This document shows positions 24,992 to 36,538 of a DNA stretch of 64,000 nucleotides, in pieces. The stretch comes from Epiperipatus broadwayi. Its lineage: Eukaryota; Onychophora; Udeonychophora; Euonychophora; Peripatidae. The number at the start of each line of letters is the position of its first letter. The stretch's first letter is position 1. The position numbers and the translations under genes were made by a program. The notes under the pieces were generated by a model. That model did not search any database, was not told where the DNA came from, and saw only the letters and a list, made by a program, of their open reading frames with translations. The stretch is from contig JAQFVV010006833.1 of the NCBI GenBank assembly GCA_028023455.1, positions 62,001 to 126,000 of the forward strand, read 5' to 3'.

Positions 24992-25489
24992 TCAATTGTT
25001 TACCAACTCTAGCATTAAAGTCTCCATAACAATTTTAAAATGTTGCTCACTCTGATCAAAAGCCTTTTGTACATCCATATAAAAATGTTCTACTACTTTA
25101 TCACTATGAGAACTTGTTAGGGTACAAATCTGAAATATCTGCATTTGGTATCTGCTACTAAGTTGAATAACTAATCTTGCCACTCTGTCCAATACATTAT
25201 CAATCTCCACAATACTGTTCTTCCACTTTTTATTTAATCCTACACCACTTGTACTTCCAATATTTGTGCCTTTGGAGTACAGTATATGTCCACTTCTTAA
25301 ATCAATTGTCTCTTCACCCTTTCTTCTAATTTCACAAAGTCCAATAATGTCCCATTTAATATGAGACAGTTCCTTTTCCAATTTGTGCAATCTTTCTTCA
25401 CTTGAAAGTGATCTGCAGTTGAAAGTATCTAAATTAGTGGTTGCCATTAAATGGCAGCTTGGATCACACCCTTCACCTTTGGCCACCAA
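24992..25489 (-). pseudogene. LINE apurinic/apyrimidinic endonuclease remnant
   Basis: This open 165-codon stretch carries the N-terminal endonuclease of RTE-type LINEs. Visible blocks are TFNCRSLSSEERLHKLE, the catalytic-Glu block IIGLCEIRRKGEE, SGVGLNKKWKNSI and the VARLVIQLSSRYQMQIFQ block. The Glu in LCEIR corresponds to the metal-binding Glu of the EEP nuclease fold. The expected GDFNA-like motif is spoiled (KIVMETLMLEL), so the protein would be inactive even if expressed. The endonuclease would nick target DNA for target-primed reverse transcription in the family. Confidence 0.85.
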
Positions 25490-25708
25490 CTGTCGCTTTG
25501 GCTGGTGACTTTACAGCCTCCTGGGAATAAGGACCATGATTTATTTTTGTCTGTCACGTTAGAAAATTTTTTCCCCCCATTCACACACACATTCATTATG
25601 TCTTCAAGAAAATTCAATTGATATTTTTGTTAAGAGTTATTAGGCAACTGAGAACAAAGACTAGGGCATTTCTTGATCTTAAACCCAGGAGATAAAAAGC
25701 CAATAAAC

Positions 25709-25989
25709 TCACTATGCTAACCACATAGTAACAACGGTTGTCACAACAAGAACATATAGAATGGACATTAGGAATTTGCCCTGCTCAGTTCTTTTAAGGC
25801 CTCCGAGAACAAGCAAATGGTCTCCTTTCTGTTAAGAACAAACACACTTTTCTGCAATCAAATCACTATGCTAACCACATAGTAACAACAGCTGTCACAA
25901 CAAGAACATACCCCTGCTCAGTTCTTTTAAGGCCTCCAAGAGCAAGCAAATGGTCTCCTTTCTGTTAAGAACAAACACACCTTTCTGCA
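25709..25989 (-). repeat. tandem duplication upstream of the LINE ORF, 154-bp unit
   Basis: Unit one is 25709-25862 and unit two is 25863-25989, which lacks about 25 bases. Both contain CACTATGCTAACCACATAGT, GTTCTTTTAAGGCCTCC and GGTCTCCTTTCTGTTAAGAA. A related segment occurs in the second LINE copy near 46420-46500, so this belongs to the LINE 5' region and may be promoter monomers. Confidence 0.75.
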
Positions 25990-26573
25990 GTCAAATATTA
26001 ATATAAAAAATATTATCACATTTAAAATTTTTTTTATTGTACTTTAAGTCAGATATATGAATAAATAATGTGCCTTCTCATATGTTAACCAATATTATGC
26101 ATTATTAATTGGAAAACTACATTCTTTTAAAAAATAAAAATAATGATTTTAATAGTTTATATAATTACAATTGGGAAATATTTATGCCATATTTTTAAAA
26201 ATCTTATATAAGTTATAATAATTTTGCATGAGAAATTATGTGAAGAGCCTATTTTAAATCTAAGTTTGCTATTAAGCTCGATATACTAATAGTTTAATAA
26301 TCAAGTATTCAGAATTGTTCATTTTCCTAGTTGTTTATAGATTTTCAAAAGTCTTTGCCAACACTATAGTTAAAAGTATTATCATTTTTCCTAACATTTT
26401 CTTTCTTCTTCAATTTTCGTATCAACAGAGCAGTTAGAAAGCATTGCTGTTTAAACAATTTTAATCTTTGTTTTTAAATAATATATCTTTTCATTTATTA
26501 GATATATGGTTCTTGATGTATAATACACCAGATAATAATTATCAATCACTTTCATGCTTTATCATCAATCCTA
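25990..26573. other. A+T-rich spacer, no gene
   Basis: Nothing beyond A/T-rich DNA between the LINE and the gypsy element is seen. Confidence 0.4.
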
Positions 26574-27572
26574 AAGACAGTCTTCTTGCCGGCCTCTACT
26601 CAGAAATTCTCACTTCCCTTAGTAAAGGTTGATATTTTACAAATCTTTCTTTGGTATATGAGCTTCTCTCCTCAAAGTATATCCAGCTAATTTTACTCTT
26701 CTTCTCAAAAATATAGCCAATTCAACCTCTTCTCAAATATAGCCAATTATTATTTCAAAAATCCAGCTCTATATATATATCAAGGGAGCCCACAATAGAA
26801 CTGCCCTGCGGCATAAAAATCCATTACTCAAAACATTTGCTATTAATTAATACTTTTATTTATCCGAATATCTAAAAGACTATAACAGGATGTTATAATT
26901 AATTTTACTATTGTTGTTTACTTTTAAGATATTCGGATTAAAACTTTAATTTTAATTAAAAAATACCAGAGTGAACATCTGTTGTTTATCTAGATGGCCA
27001 AATATTTAAGCCATTAATGCATTTTAGAAATAGAATTAATTGGGCCTGTTGTTTCCATCCCAGCCTCATTTAATTTTATATACAAAACTGTGGCGTGATT
27101 TATAAAATCTAAATTAGAAAATTATTTACGACTTTTTAACTTCTTAATGTTTAAATCTATTTAAAAGTTTAATATTATTTTAAGTTAAATGAAAACTCAA
27201 ATATAACAAATGTAATATTTTAAATAAACAGATCTAAACAAACAACTCTAAATAACAAAATATTATTTTTACTGAAGTTTTAAATATATTATCACAGTAT
27301 GGGTGTAAACATGACATATATGACCTAATTTTAAAGATGAATAAGTATATACATACATACTCACAATTTATAAATTACTTTTGCTGAAGTTATTAAATTA
27401 TATATATAACACGTGTATTTACATTCGCGAACTAAATTAAGCGGGACTTTGGCATATAAGCGCAGTACACTTACACACTACGATAAAATTAGGGTTAAAA
27501 CTAGGGTATGAGGATAGGTAAGGAATAAAGACAAGTGAAAAGAAGATCTGCAAAGTAAATCTTACTGTTTCA
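26574..27572 (-). repeat. 3' LTR of the gypsy element
   Basis: Relative to the coding direction this is the downstream LTR. On the minus strand it begins TGAAACAGTAAGATTT and ends AAGACTGTCTT. It is collinear with 35391-36322, with small indels including extra sequence near 27490-27555. Confidence 0.8.
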
Positions 27573-28215
27573 TTTCACCTTATTTGTGGAGCAAAAAAAA
27601 TTTTTTTAAAAAAGTGTTACAACAGGTGTCCATTCATATTTTGAAAACTTCCATTAATCAAAAAAAATATGACAAGGCAACAAAATATATTTTTATATAT
27701 ATACCTGGATCATATTTTAGTAAGGTGATTTACCCTCTAGCGAATACATTTGATTTTATATTTGTATATCTATCTAATCTGTAGACATCATATATATTCA
27801 TTTTCTATTATATTATAAGTTACTTATTTGATTTTATATTTGTATATCCATCTAATCTGTAGACATCATATATATATATATATATATTATTATATTATAT
27901 GTTACTTATTTAAGTTTATATTTGTTACTTATCTAAGTTTATTTTTGTGAATCCTACATTTTGATTTTGAAATCTAATTTTCAGGTATGTCAGGAGGGGT
28001 ACTACATTGGATTTTCTGAGTTCAGGTCCTTTTCTTATTATTATTCTTTTCTTTTTTGTTGGCTGTGCTTACTTTTGCAGTTTTACATCACTGGGTCTGG
28101 TGGGTGAGTAGGTAGTGGTTTCAGGCTCCGGGCATTATATGTTCTTTTGAGTGTTCCTCCGGGCATTATATGTCCTTTTGAGTGTTCCATTATCCTCCAG
28201 TAAATATGTGTTTGG
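27573..28215 (-). other. 3' interior of the gypsy element
   Basis: Between integrase and the 3' LTR lies A/T-rich DNA with a TA microsatellite (27870-27890) and a local duplication of TTTATATTTGTATATC (about 27755 and 27833). The plus-strand open frame at 27584-27784 is not convincing. No envelope-like gene is legible. Confidence 0.4.
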
Positions 28216-29260
28216 TCACATACTCGTTTTATCATATATGGCCCCTGATACAGTGGAAATTTCCTCTAGTCCTGGTTGCTGGGCTTTGGGGTTCTTACTC
28301 ATACATGATCCCCAATTCAGAACTGGCATGATCTCGGTTCTTTTTAGTTGCTTCTCCACTCGAACTGTCAAATGACGATGTACTGCGTGCTGGTCCGCTT
28401 CGACACTGATCTTTTGATCCTCCCTGGGCAGGGGTATCTTAATTAAGGGGGGTTCTGGCTTAGCAAAATGAAGACGCATCAGGATTAATCCCATAGCTTT
28501 GTTAATTGTCTCATTAATATATTGGAAAACTCCTGCGAATAACCCAACCCTGGTGGTCATGGTGGATATAAGTCCAAAATAGAAGTTTGATTTCCCGCAT
28601 GATATGCTTGAGGTCTTGGTCTTTTATCCAGGTTTGCCATTCTTGTGAAGTAAACGCTGATCATGGTCTGAGGATTACCTCGAGCTTACCAATGGTGACA
28701 AATTGTTTTTGTTGTAATGCCTTAATTGCACCTCTTGAATCCACCAACAGATCATAGACAACTAGAAGGTACCAGTATCTACGATATGACGGCAATAGCC
28801 CATATGATAAATTGCCAATATTTTGTGGGGTCCCGACAGAATAATGGAGGCGGGGGTACTACTAAAGATTATATTCGGCAGTTTGCTTTTTGTGCAAGCC
28901 GAACATTTCTGGAGGGTTCATAATATATCAATGTACATCTGTGGCTAATGGAACTACCACTTCAGGGCTTCTTCAGTCTTCCTAGCTTCGTAATATCCCA
29001 CCAAGCCATGCATATAATTGATCAATGGGCTTCTTAAATCAGGTGGTATGAGAATTTTCTACAATTCATTCTCCTTTTCACTCTGTTGTTGCAAAGGATC
29101 CTTTCTGTAGTCTATATCTTTTTTTTCCTCTGCCAATGGTATATCCCTGAACAAAGTTTCCTTGCCATTGGATCTCCTGAATTAAGTCTCTACATTGAGG
29201 CTGCTTTTCCTGCCAATACTGCAAGTTTTTCAGTTTCTGTTCAGGGTGATAACAACACAT
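28216..29260 (-). pseudogene. gypsy integrase remnant
   Basis: From the N-terminal side: a zinc-binding-region remnant near 28950-29040, a core segment with RYWYLLVVYDLLVDS near 28750-28800, and FTSQEWQTWIKDQDLKHIM near 28600-28660, which matches the core-domain stretch ahead of the third catalytic residue in gypsy integrases. The C-terminal tail 28216-28560 follows (RVEKQLKRTEIMPVLNWGS). Stops and shifts separate the parts. In the family the enzyme inserts the cDNA; here it is inactive. Confidence 0.7.
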
Positions 29261-29299
29261 TGGCTATGATGTTTTCAGGACTGTGCAGTAAAACACCTT

Positions 29300-29695
29300 A
29301 CAACTGAACTTCTGTAGTGACAGGCTCCATCATATAAGGCGGTCATTATTTAGATAGTTTTTGCTAAGAAATTCTAAGCATTAATGGTCAGTGATTATAA
29401 TCACTTCCGCTCCCAGCAATATTTTCTTGAATTTGTAACATGCCCATATGATGGCTAAGATCTCTGGTTCCGTGACAGTAGTTTTTCTCTGTAACTTTTA
29501 CCCTACAGCTACTGAAATAAGACCTTCGATTGATCGGCATGATTAACCTGGAATAGGACAATACCTAGGTCTTTCTTGCTGCTGTCAGTCTGTAAGTAGA
29601 ATGGGCAGACAAAAAAATCTGGATAGCATAATATCATGGTTTGGATGAAGTTTTCCTTGATTTTTATTGAAGTCCTGTTTGTGTTGCTCACTCCA
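29300..29695 (-). pseudogene. gypsy RNase H remnant
   Basis: Blocks LQTDSSKKDLGIVLFQ (near 29550-29600) and TEPEILAIIWACYKFKKILL (near 29420-29480), then a TDH-like word, are the standard succession of the gypsy RNase H domain, with the first Asp and the Glu retained. The frame shifts between the blocks. Confidence 0.8.
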
Positions 29696-29699
29696 TTCC

Positions 29700-30430
29700 C
29701 ACAGACGGGTCAGTAATTCCAGCAGCATGGAAGTATCTCTCGCAAGGCCTGGCTAGAACTTATGATAGTAGTTGGAAGCCTAAAAAGAACTTCATCTTGC
29801 TTTCTATTGATAGACCTCGGAAAATTCTTGATGGCTTCTATCTTATCAGGATAACAGGGCAAAGCGACTTTTTTCAGGTTCACTGTAATATTTTGGGCAC
29901 AATCAGAGAATTGCTTCAGGTATTCCATGTTTGTGGGTCTTGGGATGCAATGACCACATCATCGACATAGCAGATTAATTTTTTTTTTAGATCCTCCAAG
30001 AGAACTTGGCCAAGGCCCCTCATTAGTCCAGCGCCACTGTTTATTAGCCTGAAAAGCACTCTTTTAAACATATGTGTCTGCCTATTATGTCGGAAGACCG
30101 TATATTTCCTGTCTTGTGGCTATAATACTATTTGCCAATAGCTGGCCGTTAAGTCCAAGGTGGAAAAGATGTTTTTTTATGTAATTTGATAAAAAACATC
30201 CTGCATAGATGGTATATCCTGCTCTGGTATCGTAACACTATTGAGCATTCTGGCATCTAAACACAATCTTATAGACCCATTTTTCTTTCTAACGACCATT
30301 GATGGTTATTACAAAATGACGATCCTTTCTCAATCACTCCCCATTCGATCATCTGTTGGATTTGAATATTAACTTCATCTTGGTATTGGAAAGGAATAGG
30401 ATAGGTGCAGGTCTAGAAGTAGGTTACTTT
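29700..30430 (-). pseudogene. gypsy reverse transcriptase remnant
   Basis: On the minus strand, frames in turn give QMIEWGVIEKGSSF, VVRKKNGSIRLCLDARMLNS, FSTLDLTASYWQI (motif A with the catalytic Asp), LICYVDDVVIAS (motif C, YVDD, near 29955) and the thumb region PDKIEAIKNFPR (near 29840). At least two in-frame stops lie around SYWQI. The order and wording are those of Ty3/gypsy RT. Confidence 0.85.
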
Positions 30431-30859
30431 CTTTATGCCGATCCAGTGGATGTTTCTATAAACAATTGATGCAGTTGGGATTGCTCCTCTATCCTTTCTA
30501 GGGACGATTTTTGGACCTTAATCTTAATGGTGTCTCCATTGATGCTTGTCGCCATACACCTAACTTGGACCTCGGGAAATGGTTGGTTTCGTTAAGGCTG
30601 ATTCTTGTCGGACAATGATTGAATTTTTTCTGCAGTTGAGGATACATTGATTTGGGGCTGAAAAATCTGATTCAAATATAACATAATTACCAGGAACATC
30701 TGTCCGATGGTTGTTTGCCCGAATATCATTTCTAACCACACTTGCTATCCTTCCGTCCTGGTTTTCCTCCCATTGGCCAGTTCAACTGGATGGGATGGGC
30801 TGGTAACTTGGATACACATCCGCTTCATCCTTCCAGTTGTAGTAATCATCTCTTTGAGA

Positions 30860-30960
30860 TGTAGGAAATTTGGCTGCTAGTGTCAATGAGAGCCTGCATC
30901 TACACAGTTCCTAGTCTAATGTTTACAAGTGGACATGGACTGATGGTGAATCCTCACCTG
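30860..30960 (-). pseudogene. gypsy protease remnant
   Basis: CPLVNIRLGT followed closely by ALIDTSSQISYIS corresponds to the aspartic protease active-site segment (family motif DT/SG or DTGA; here DTS). It lies between the gag-like part and RT, as expected. A stop interrupts the stretch before ALIDTS. Confidence 0.6.
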
Positions 30961-31199
30961 GGAGCATCTTGAATGGCTGTTGAGACAGGGTGCATATCAT
31001 CCAACAGTCCTTTTTAATGGAGAGGGACAAGGGTAATGGGAATTAGCTAACAGGATTCTTGGCGTTGTCTTCACCATACTTTGTTCCTATTGACAGCATC
31101 GATATATGGTGGTTTGCCACTGCGCTGGCAGATTCTCTGTTATCGTTGCTGTTTGCCGCTCTTTGTTCCATGGATCAAAGTCCAGCATTTGTCAAGAAT

Positions 31200-32150
31200 T
31201 TGCATTTCTTGCACATCTTTGATTCTGCTTCCGGCCATCAGCTGTCGAATTGGTAACAGCATGTTCGATTGGATTGTGCTAATGATGTGGTCATCTCATG
31301 TGGTAAGCAATCTGAACCGGTTCATCTGACGTATAAAAAATTGTGTTTCTTTGACCGCTCCATTCTTTTCCTGATAGATTGTATTCAAGATTCCACTCTG
31401 GCATTCATTACTCCAGTAGTACTTCAATAACACTATACAATAAGCTGTGAAATAAGGTTTTTTTTCTTACCATACCTCACCAGTCTCTTACGTAACCCTG
31501 TAGGTAATGACTTGCGATTGCAGTTTGCTGGTGGAGCCAGTCTTATAAAAGTGAAAACTTTCAAGCTATCCAAGGGTGGATGGGGTTTTTTTCCTATCTC
31601 TCCGCGAAACATCCTAATATTAATAATTTTGGCTAGCTGGGTTTGAATCCTTAGGTCTGGTATTAGTGTTCCTCTACAGGCATTGGTGACCTCATTGTCC
31701 ACCGTATGGTCAGTTGCTGTTGGTCTTGTGGCTTTGGTTTATATCTGTCGCCTCTTATGTTGCAGAGATATCATTAACCTCTGTTTTTGTTATCAGGATT
31801 TTTGTCTGAGTCTTCTTCAATTCTAAGTTGGAGGAGGGCTTTATTTTCTAGTCTTGTTTTTCCCAACTCTTGGATGATCAACCTGGTAAATTTCTCTATA
31901 TTCTATATCTCTCCTTTCCTTTGGGCCTCTTCTTCCCTTCTTCTTACTTCTCCGTTTTGTCTCAGCAGCTCTTCTATATATTTAATATTAAAATCTCCCA
32001 GGTCTCCTGTCCGCTGGGCAATTTTCATTAAGTTACGGTGGGACTCGGAAAATCTGGATGAGTCTAGCTCTTGCTCATCATGGCCTTGGTTCCCATATCT
32101 AAATTCTCCATGTCTTCCTCCCTGGCCATGTTTGGTCTGATTATACTGGC
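31200..32150 (-). pseudogene. gypsy gag-like remnant
   Basis: This charged region precedes the protease. It shows an Arg/Glu-rich helical part (32140-31850), then KMCKKCKFL near 31195-31225, which could be what remains of a zinc-knuckle region, although the complete CCHC spacing is not visible. Assignment rests on position upstream of protease/RT and on composition. The plus-strand open frames here are shadows. Confidence 0.45.
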
Positions 32151-35100
32151 TGATGATGATTTTTTTTTCTCTGCTAAGATTTCTTGCGTAGATTATCTAG
32201 GCACTTGACTATTATTATATATATCCTCACTGCTCTTGATATATGGTTATTCTTTTTTATTATTAACTATTTAAATAATAGCTTACTGTCAAATTACGTT
32301 TTCTTCGATCTAGTAATGGCTTATCGGCTAGCCAACTCTCGGTCTTCTGGCTCTACCTGCACACTTTTTATATTTTTGCCCTACTGCTATTTTAAATATA
32401 CCATCTGCTTCACTACATTATCATCTGCTACATACATAATACATAAAAAAAAAAATTGTTGCTTGCTTAATTACCTACCTTACTACGTAATACACATACT
32501 ATAAAGAAAGAAAAAAATATTCTCATACTGCTTGCTTATTTAAATTATACTTGCTAGATCCGGGTATATTTATTTCGTCCCCTCTTGTTTAATTATTGGC
32601 AATTACATTACTCATTCCAGCTTACATAATAGTTACATACTCATTTACGTTAATAATAATGACATAATTCCATATATCATCTCATCCGGTCCGAATTACA
32701 TATACACATACACAACATTTTGAGATATTTTAAAATGTTATATTTACTAAAAAAATAAATTTGCAATTTTCAATCTTGATGGCAACATTTATTTTAAGAA
32801 ACAACTCCATTTATTGAAGTTATTCCGGGGCCTATGTCATCATTTATAAACATCCATAGACTTTTAGTGTTCCCTAAAAACATTTAATAAACTATTTCAT
32901 TTGAGTTCAGGCATTCATTACATTATTCATCATTTTTATTATATTTCTAATTAAATTTCATATAACCTCACATGTTTAGGTTATTATCATACAAAATCAT
33001 ATATGTGTTACACTATTTTATTCAGGAAATCATCTTTTCTGGTTTAACAATAATTCATGTACATATATGTAACAGGACCTAAGCTAACAAAATTTTCACG
33101 CTATATCAAATTTAACATTCTAGAAGCAGTCACTTAAATGTTTGAGTCAAACAAAATATATTGGAAAAAATAATATATACACAAATATAACTGCACCATA
33201 TACATTAACAATATATATACAATGCATACACAACATGCCTAATATAGAACTGATCATATATACATATTGGGATGCAGGGATATGGGTGTTTAAATATAAA
33301 AAAAAGCAAAATCTATGAATTCAAAAATAAACTTACATTAGGATGCAGGGGATGTGGGTGTTTAAATAAGAGAGCCCCGCATTGGGTGCCATGGACTCTG
33401 GAAAAAAATACTATGCAATGGTCCGATTCATATGCCTTGCTAAACACATTGCAGAATTCAAACCCCAGACATGAAACTCAACACTCTAGGAAGGGTTGTC
33501 TCCCAGAAATCCCCAAGTTTGAATCCAAAGTCTATGCTCCACAGCGCCACCAAACATGACAATGTATCTGATGCTACTGATAGCAGTTTCTTGCCAGTGC
33601 CAGTGGTTAGGGAGAAGCAAGAGACTATTAAAAGTATATCCTTTGGTTTGCTAACTAGATCTATGAAGGGTATAAAATATAACACTGAGGGTTCAAAATA
33701 TATGGTATTTATAGCATGTAATCCAGACTGAAGTATGGATTGAAAATATATGCATAAATAAAACAAATAATATATTGTATTTAAGAGTATTTATTATTTA
33801 ATAATCGATATGGCACTGTCGATGTAAGCCAGACAGTGACGTGGCAAATAGTTAACATATATTTACATGAGCATTTAAAAAATAAAATTCTGTATTCCTT
33901 GGGTTAATTATAGAACATTACGGTCAAGTGCCTACACAACGTGGTTGGTTTAAGAACAATATATTGCGAAGATAGGTACAGTGAAATACACCATGTTAAT
34001 ATTCTTACACGTATACAATATTGACATTAAGAACAGACAGATGAAGGGTCATTGAACTATATTAGGGAGAAATGGATCAAGACGTACATGGCTTCAGGGA
34101 ATAACATGTATACAAAAATTAAGAGAAATTAGTGGTGTCAGTAAAAATTAAGTGCAGAGGATGGAGTGCGGTATGTTGAAACTGCAGCTTTGCAAAATAA
34201 AAAATAAAGCAAAATAAAATATATGGGATGGCGTCTTGCCATTTGTCCGAAGAGAATTATGTCACTCAATATCAGCCAGAGCCTGGCCTTCTACCATGCA
34301 ACTTTGTGACTTATGGAAGAATCCCAGATGGGGAAGAATGAACAGTCTCTGACATTTTGATATCTTGAATAAAATGAACAAAGCCAAAAGTCTCAACATC
34401 AAGTGTGTTTACACCAGCAACACACAATAAGTAATATATATATATAAAGATATAACAGGGCTATACTTTAATTAAACATAAACACTTAATTCATTCCTAA
34501 AGATTTATATTTATATGGTCTGCATATTCTCAACCTCACTAACAAACTATGGATTAAAAATAATTTAAAATACGTATATAATGACACTAGCATGATGTGG
34601 AAATGCATGATTCAGGGCTTCATTAACTAATAGGCAATCAAGCATTTATATAATAACTGCTGCACTAAACTCGCACATATCATCGCATTATATTTTAACA
34701 AAATAAAAGTATTACATATAAAACGACAAATTATATAAAGAAAACAAGATTATGCGAGTATGTTTATTCCATTCTACAGAAACAAAACATTAAGAAAATG
34801 ACTCTCGAGCGAGCGAATCAATAATATTTTTAAATAGAAAGACAATTTCTACAGTTAACCCGCATTAATATGGCAGCTTATTCAGGAAAGAAGGAAAGGG
34901 GGGGTGATTCGCTCGATCGATAGTTATTCAGGCATGTCATCATAATGGAAGAAGTTAATAAATTTAAATATTAACCCAAGTAGAGTTGAAAAGTATAAAT
35001 TTACACATTAGATTAGTGATAGATTAGGAATATAAACTTAGAACTTATTTTAAGATTACAGGAATAATGGAATATAGCTATAGCTTATGAGGGAAATATA

Positions 35101-35390
35101 GATTACATAAGAGCTCTTGGGTTAAAAGGTTACCTCATACAGTCTGCTGGAGAATCGGTGCACAATAAGTCTTCTGTAAACTCTGATTGATTGGTGAAAG
35201 TCCATTCCATTGTGTTGTTTAGGTTTCACTTATTCTGGTATTCTAGATTATGGTGAACGGCAGCAACATTCTTTAGAGTTTGGTAGCAAAGCTTTTAAGT
35301 ATGATTAGCAGCAGTAGCTCACATTGGTCTTCTTATGCAAAGGGAATCAGAATGGTGTGCAGGCCATAGGATGACCATTCCCGAGAAGGG
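32151..35390 (-). other. long 5' leader of the gypsy element, content unassigned
   Basis: The stretch is mostly A/T-rich. Two copies of GATGCAGGG(G)ATRTGGGTGTTTAAATA lie at about 33269 and 33340, 70 bases apart. A G+C-richer part at 33370-33740 holds open frames on both strands with no family match. Its length suggests nested insertions that I could not delimit. A primer-binding site next to 35390 was not recognised. Confidence 0.35.
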
Positions 35391-36322
35391 AAGACAGTCT
35401 TCCTGCCGGCCTCTACTCAGACATTCTCACTTCCCTTAGCAAAGGTTGGTATTTTACAATTCTTTCTTGGTATAAGTAGCTAATTTTACCTTCTCAAAAT
35501 AAAAGTGAGCTCACTTCTCAAAAATATAGCCAATTCAACCTCTTCTCAAATATAGCCAATTATTATTTCATAAATCCAGCTCTATATATATCAAGGGAAC
35601 CCACAATAGAACTGCCCTGCAGCATAAAAATACATTACTCAAAACATTTGCTATTAATTCTTTTATTTATCTGAATATCTAAAAGACTATAACAGGATGT
35701 TATAATTAATTTTACTATTGTTGTTTACTTTTAAGATATTCGGATTAAAACTTTAATTTTGTTTTAAAATTTTAATTTTAATTAAATATACCAGTGAACA
35801 TATGTTGTTTATCTAGATGGCCAAATATTTAAGCCACTAACTAATGCATTTTAGAAATAGAATTAATTAGGACTATTGCTTCCATCCCAATCCTCATTTA
35901 CTGTGGCATGATTTATAAAATTTAAATAACAAAATTATAAAATTATTTATGACTTTTTGACTTCTTAATGTTTAAATCTATTTAAAAGTTTAATATTATT
36001 TTAAATTAAATGAAAACTCAAATATAACAAACGTAATATTTTAAATAAACAGATCTAAACAAACAACTCTACATAACAAAATATTTTTACTTAAGTTTTA
36101 AATATATTATCGCAGTATGTTTGTAAATATGACGTATATGACTTACTTTTAAAGATGAATAAGTATATGTGTACATACTCGCAATTTATAAATTATTTTT
36201 GCTGAAATTATATATAAAACACGCGTATTTACATTCGCAATCTAAATAAGGCGGGACTTCGACATATACGCACACATTACGATAAATTAGAATTTAAACT
36301 AGAAGCAAATCTTACTGTTTCA
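35391..36322 (-). repeat. 5' LTR of the gypsy element
   Basis: It is a collinear copy of 26574-27572, with shared words such as TGCCGGCCTCTACTCAGA, GCTCTATATATATC and CTAGATGGCCAAATATTTAA. On the minus strand it begins TGAAACAGTAAG. Divergence between the two LTRs is evident by eye, including indels. Confidence 0.8.
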
Positions 36323-36500
36323 ATATTTAATATAAAAAATGAATAGAAAAGATGAAAATATACCAATCTTATTTAATGCTTTGGCCAAAATTTCCCATAC
36401 ATCCTTTTTAAACTTCTTTCACGATTTCTTAACATAACGTAGTCAATTGATTCAAAATTTTTCACTGTAATCAACATTTAAATAATACTAATTCACTTAC

Positions 36501-36538
36501 CTTTGGATTATTCTTAGTTCCTCGAAGATCTCTTCCAC
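36501..36538 (-). CDS. SRA/YDG gene, exon c (38-base micro-exon)
   Basis: Acceptor TATGTAG ends at 36539 and donor GTAAGTGAAT starts at 36500. The first two bases complete a Gly codon from exon b. The peptide then reads GRDLRGTKNNPK in phase 0, directly joining NLRTAPQ of exon d. The combined TGEGGRDLRGTKNNPKNLRT is the loop that in UHRF1 holds the NKR finger. The exon is too short to show as a reading frame, but it is confirmed by exact phase fit on both sides and by the conserved GGRDL motif. Confidence 0.93.

Larger units (their letters stand above)
22150..25600 (-). mobile_element. RTE-type LINE, decayed
   Basis: Reading the minus strand from 25.5 to 22.2 kb gives, in order, an apurinic endonuclease, a reverse transcriptase and a C-terminal region. 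The C-terminal fragments look like the WIPSDCKRYR stretch common to RTE-like 'craniofacial development protein 2-like' ORFs. Frameshifts and stops break the ORF in many places. A probable solo LTR (about 23690-24105) interrupts it. The element lies in the intron between SRA exons c and d, on the same strand as the gene. Confidence 0.85.
26574..36322 (-). mobile_element. Ty3/gypsy retrotransposon, decayed, 9.7 kb
   Basis: Two direct repeats of 932-999 bp (26574-27572 and 35391-36322) enclose minus-strand remnants. In order these are gag-like, protease (ALIDTS), reverse transcriptase (YVDD), RNase H (TDSSKK.LGIVLFQ) and integrase. That order is diagnostic of Ty3/gypsy (Metaviridae-type) elements. 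The left boundary is not TG...CA and no target duplication is seen, so the outer ends are uncertain. The 5' leader between the 5' LTR and gag is about 3.2 kb, unusually long. The element is dead, with many stops and shifts, and lies in the intron between SRA exons c and d. Confidence 0.85.

Noticed and set aside
31059-32140. Plus-strand open frames of 65-117 codons
   Set aside because: Shadows of the minus-strand gypsy gag/protease region.
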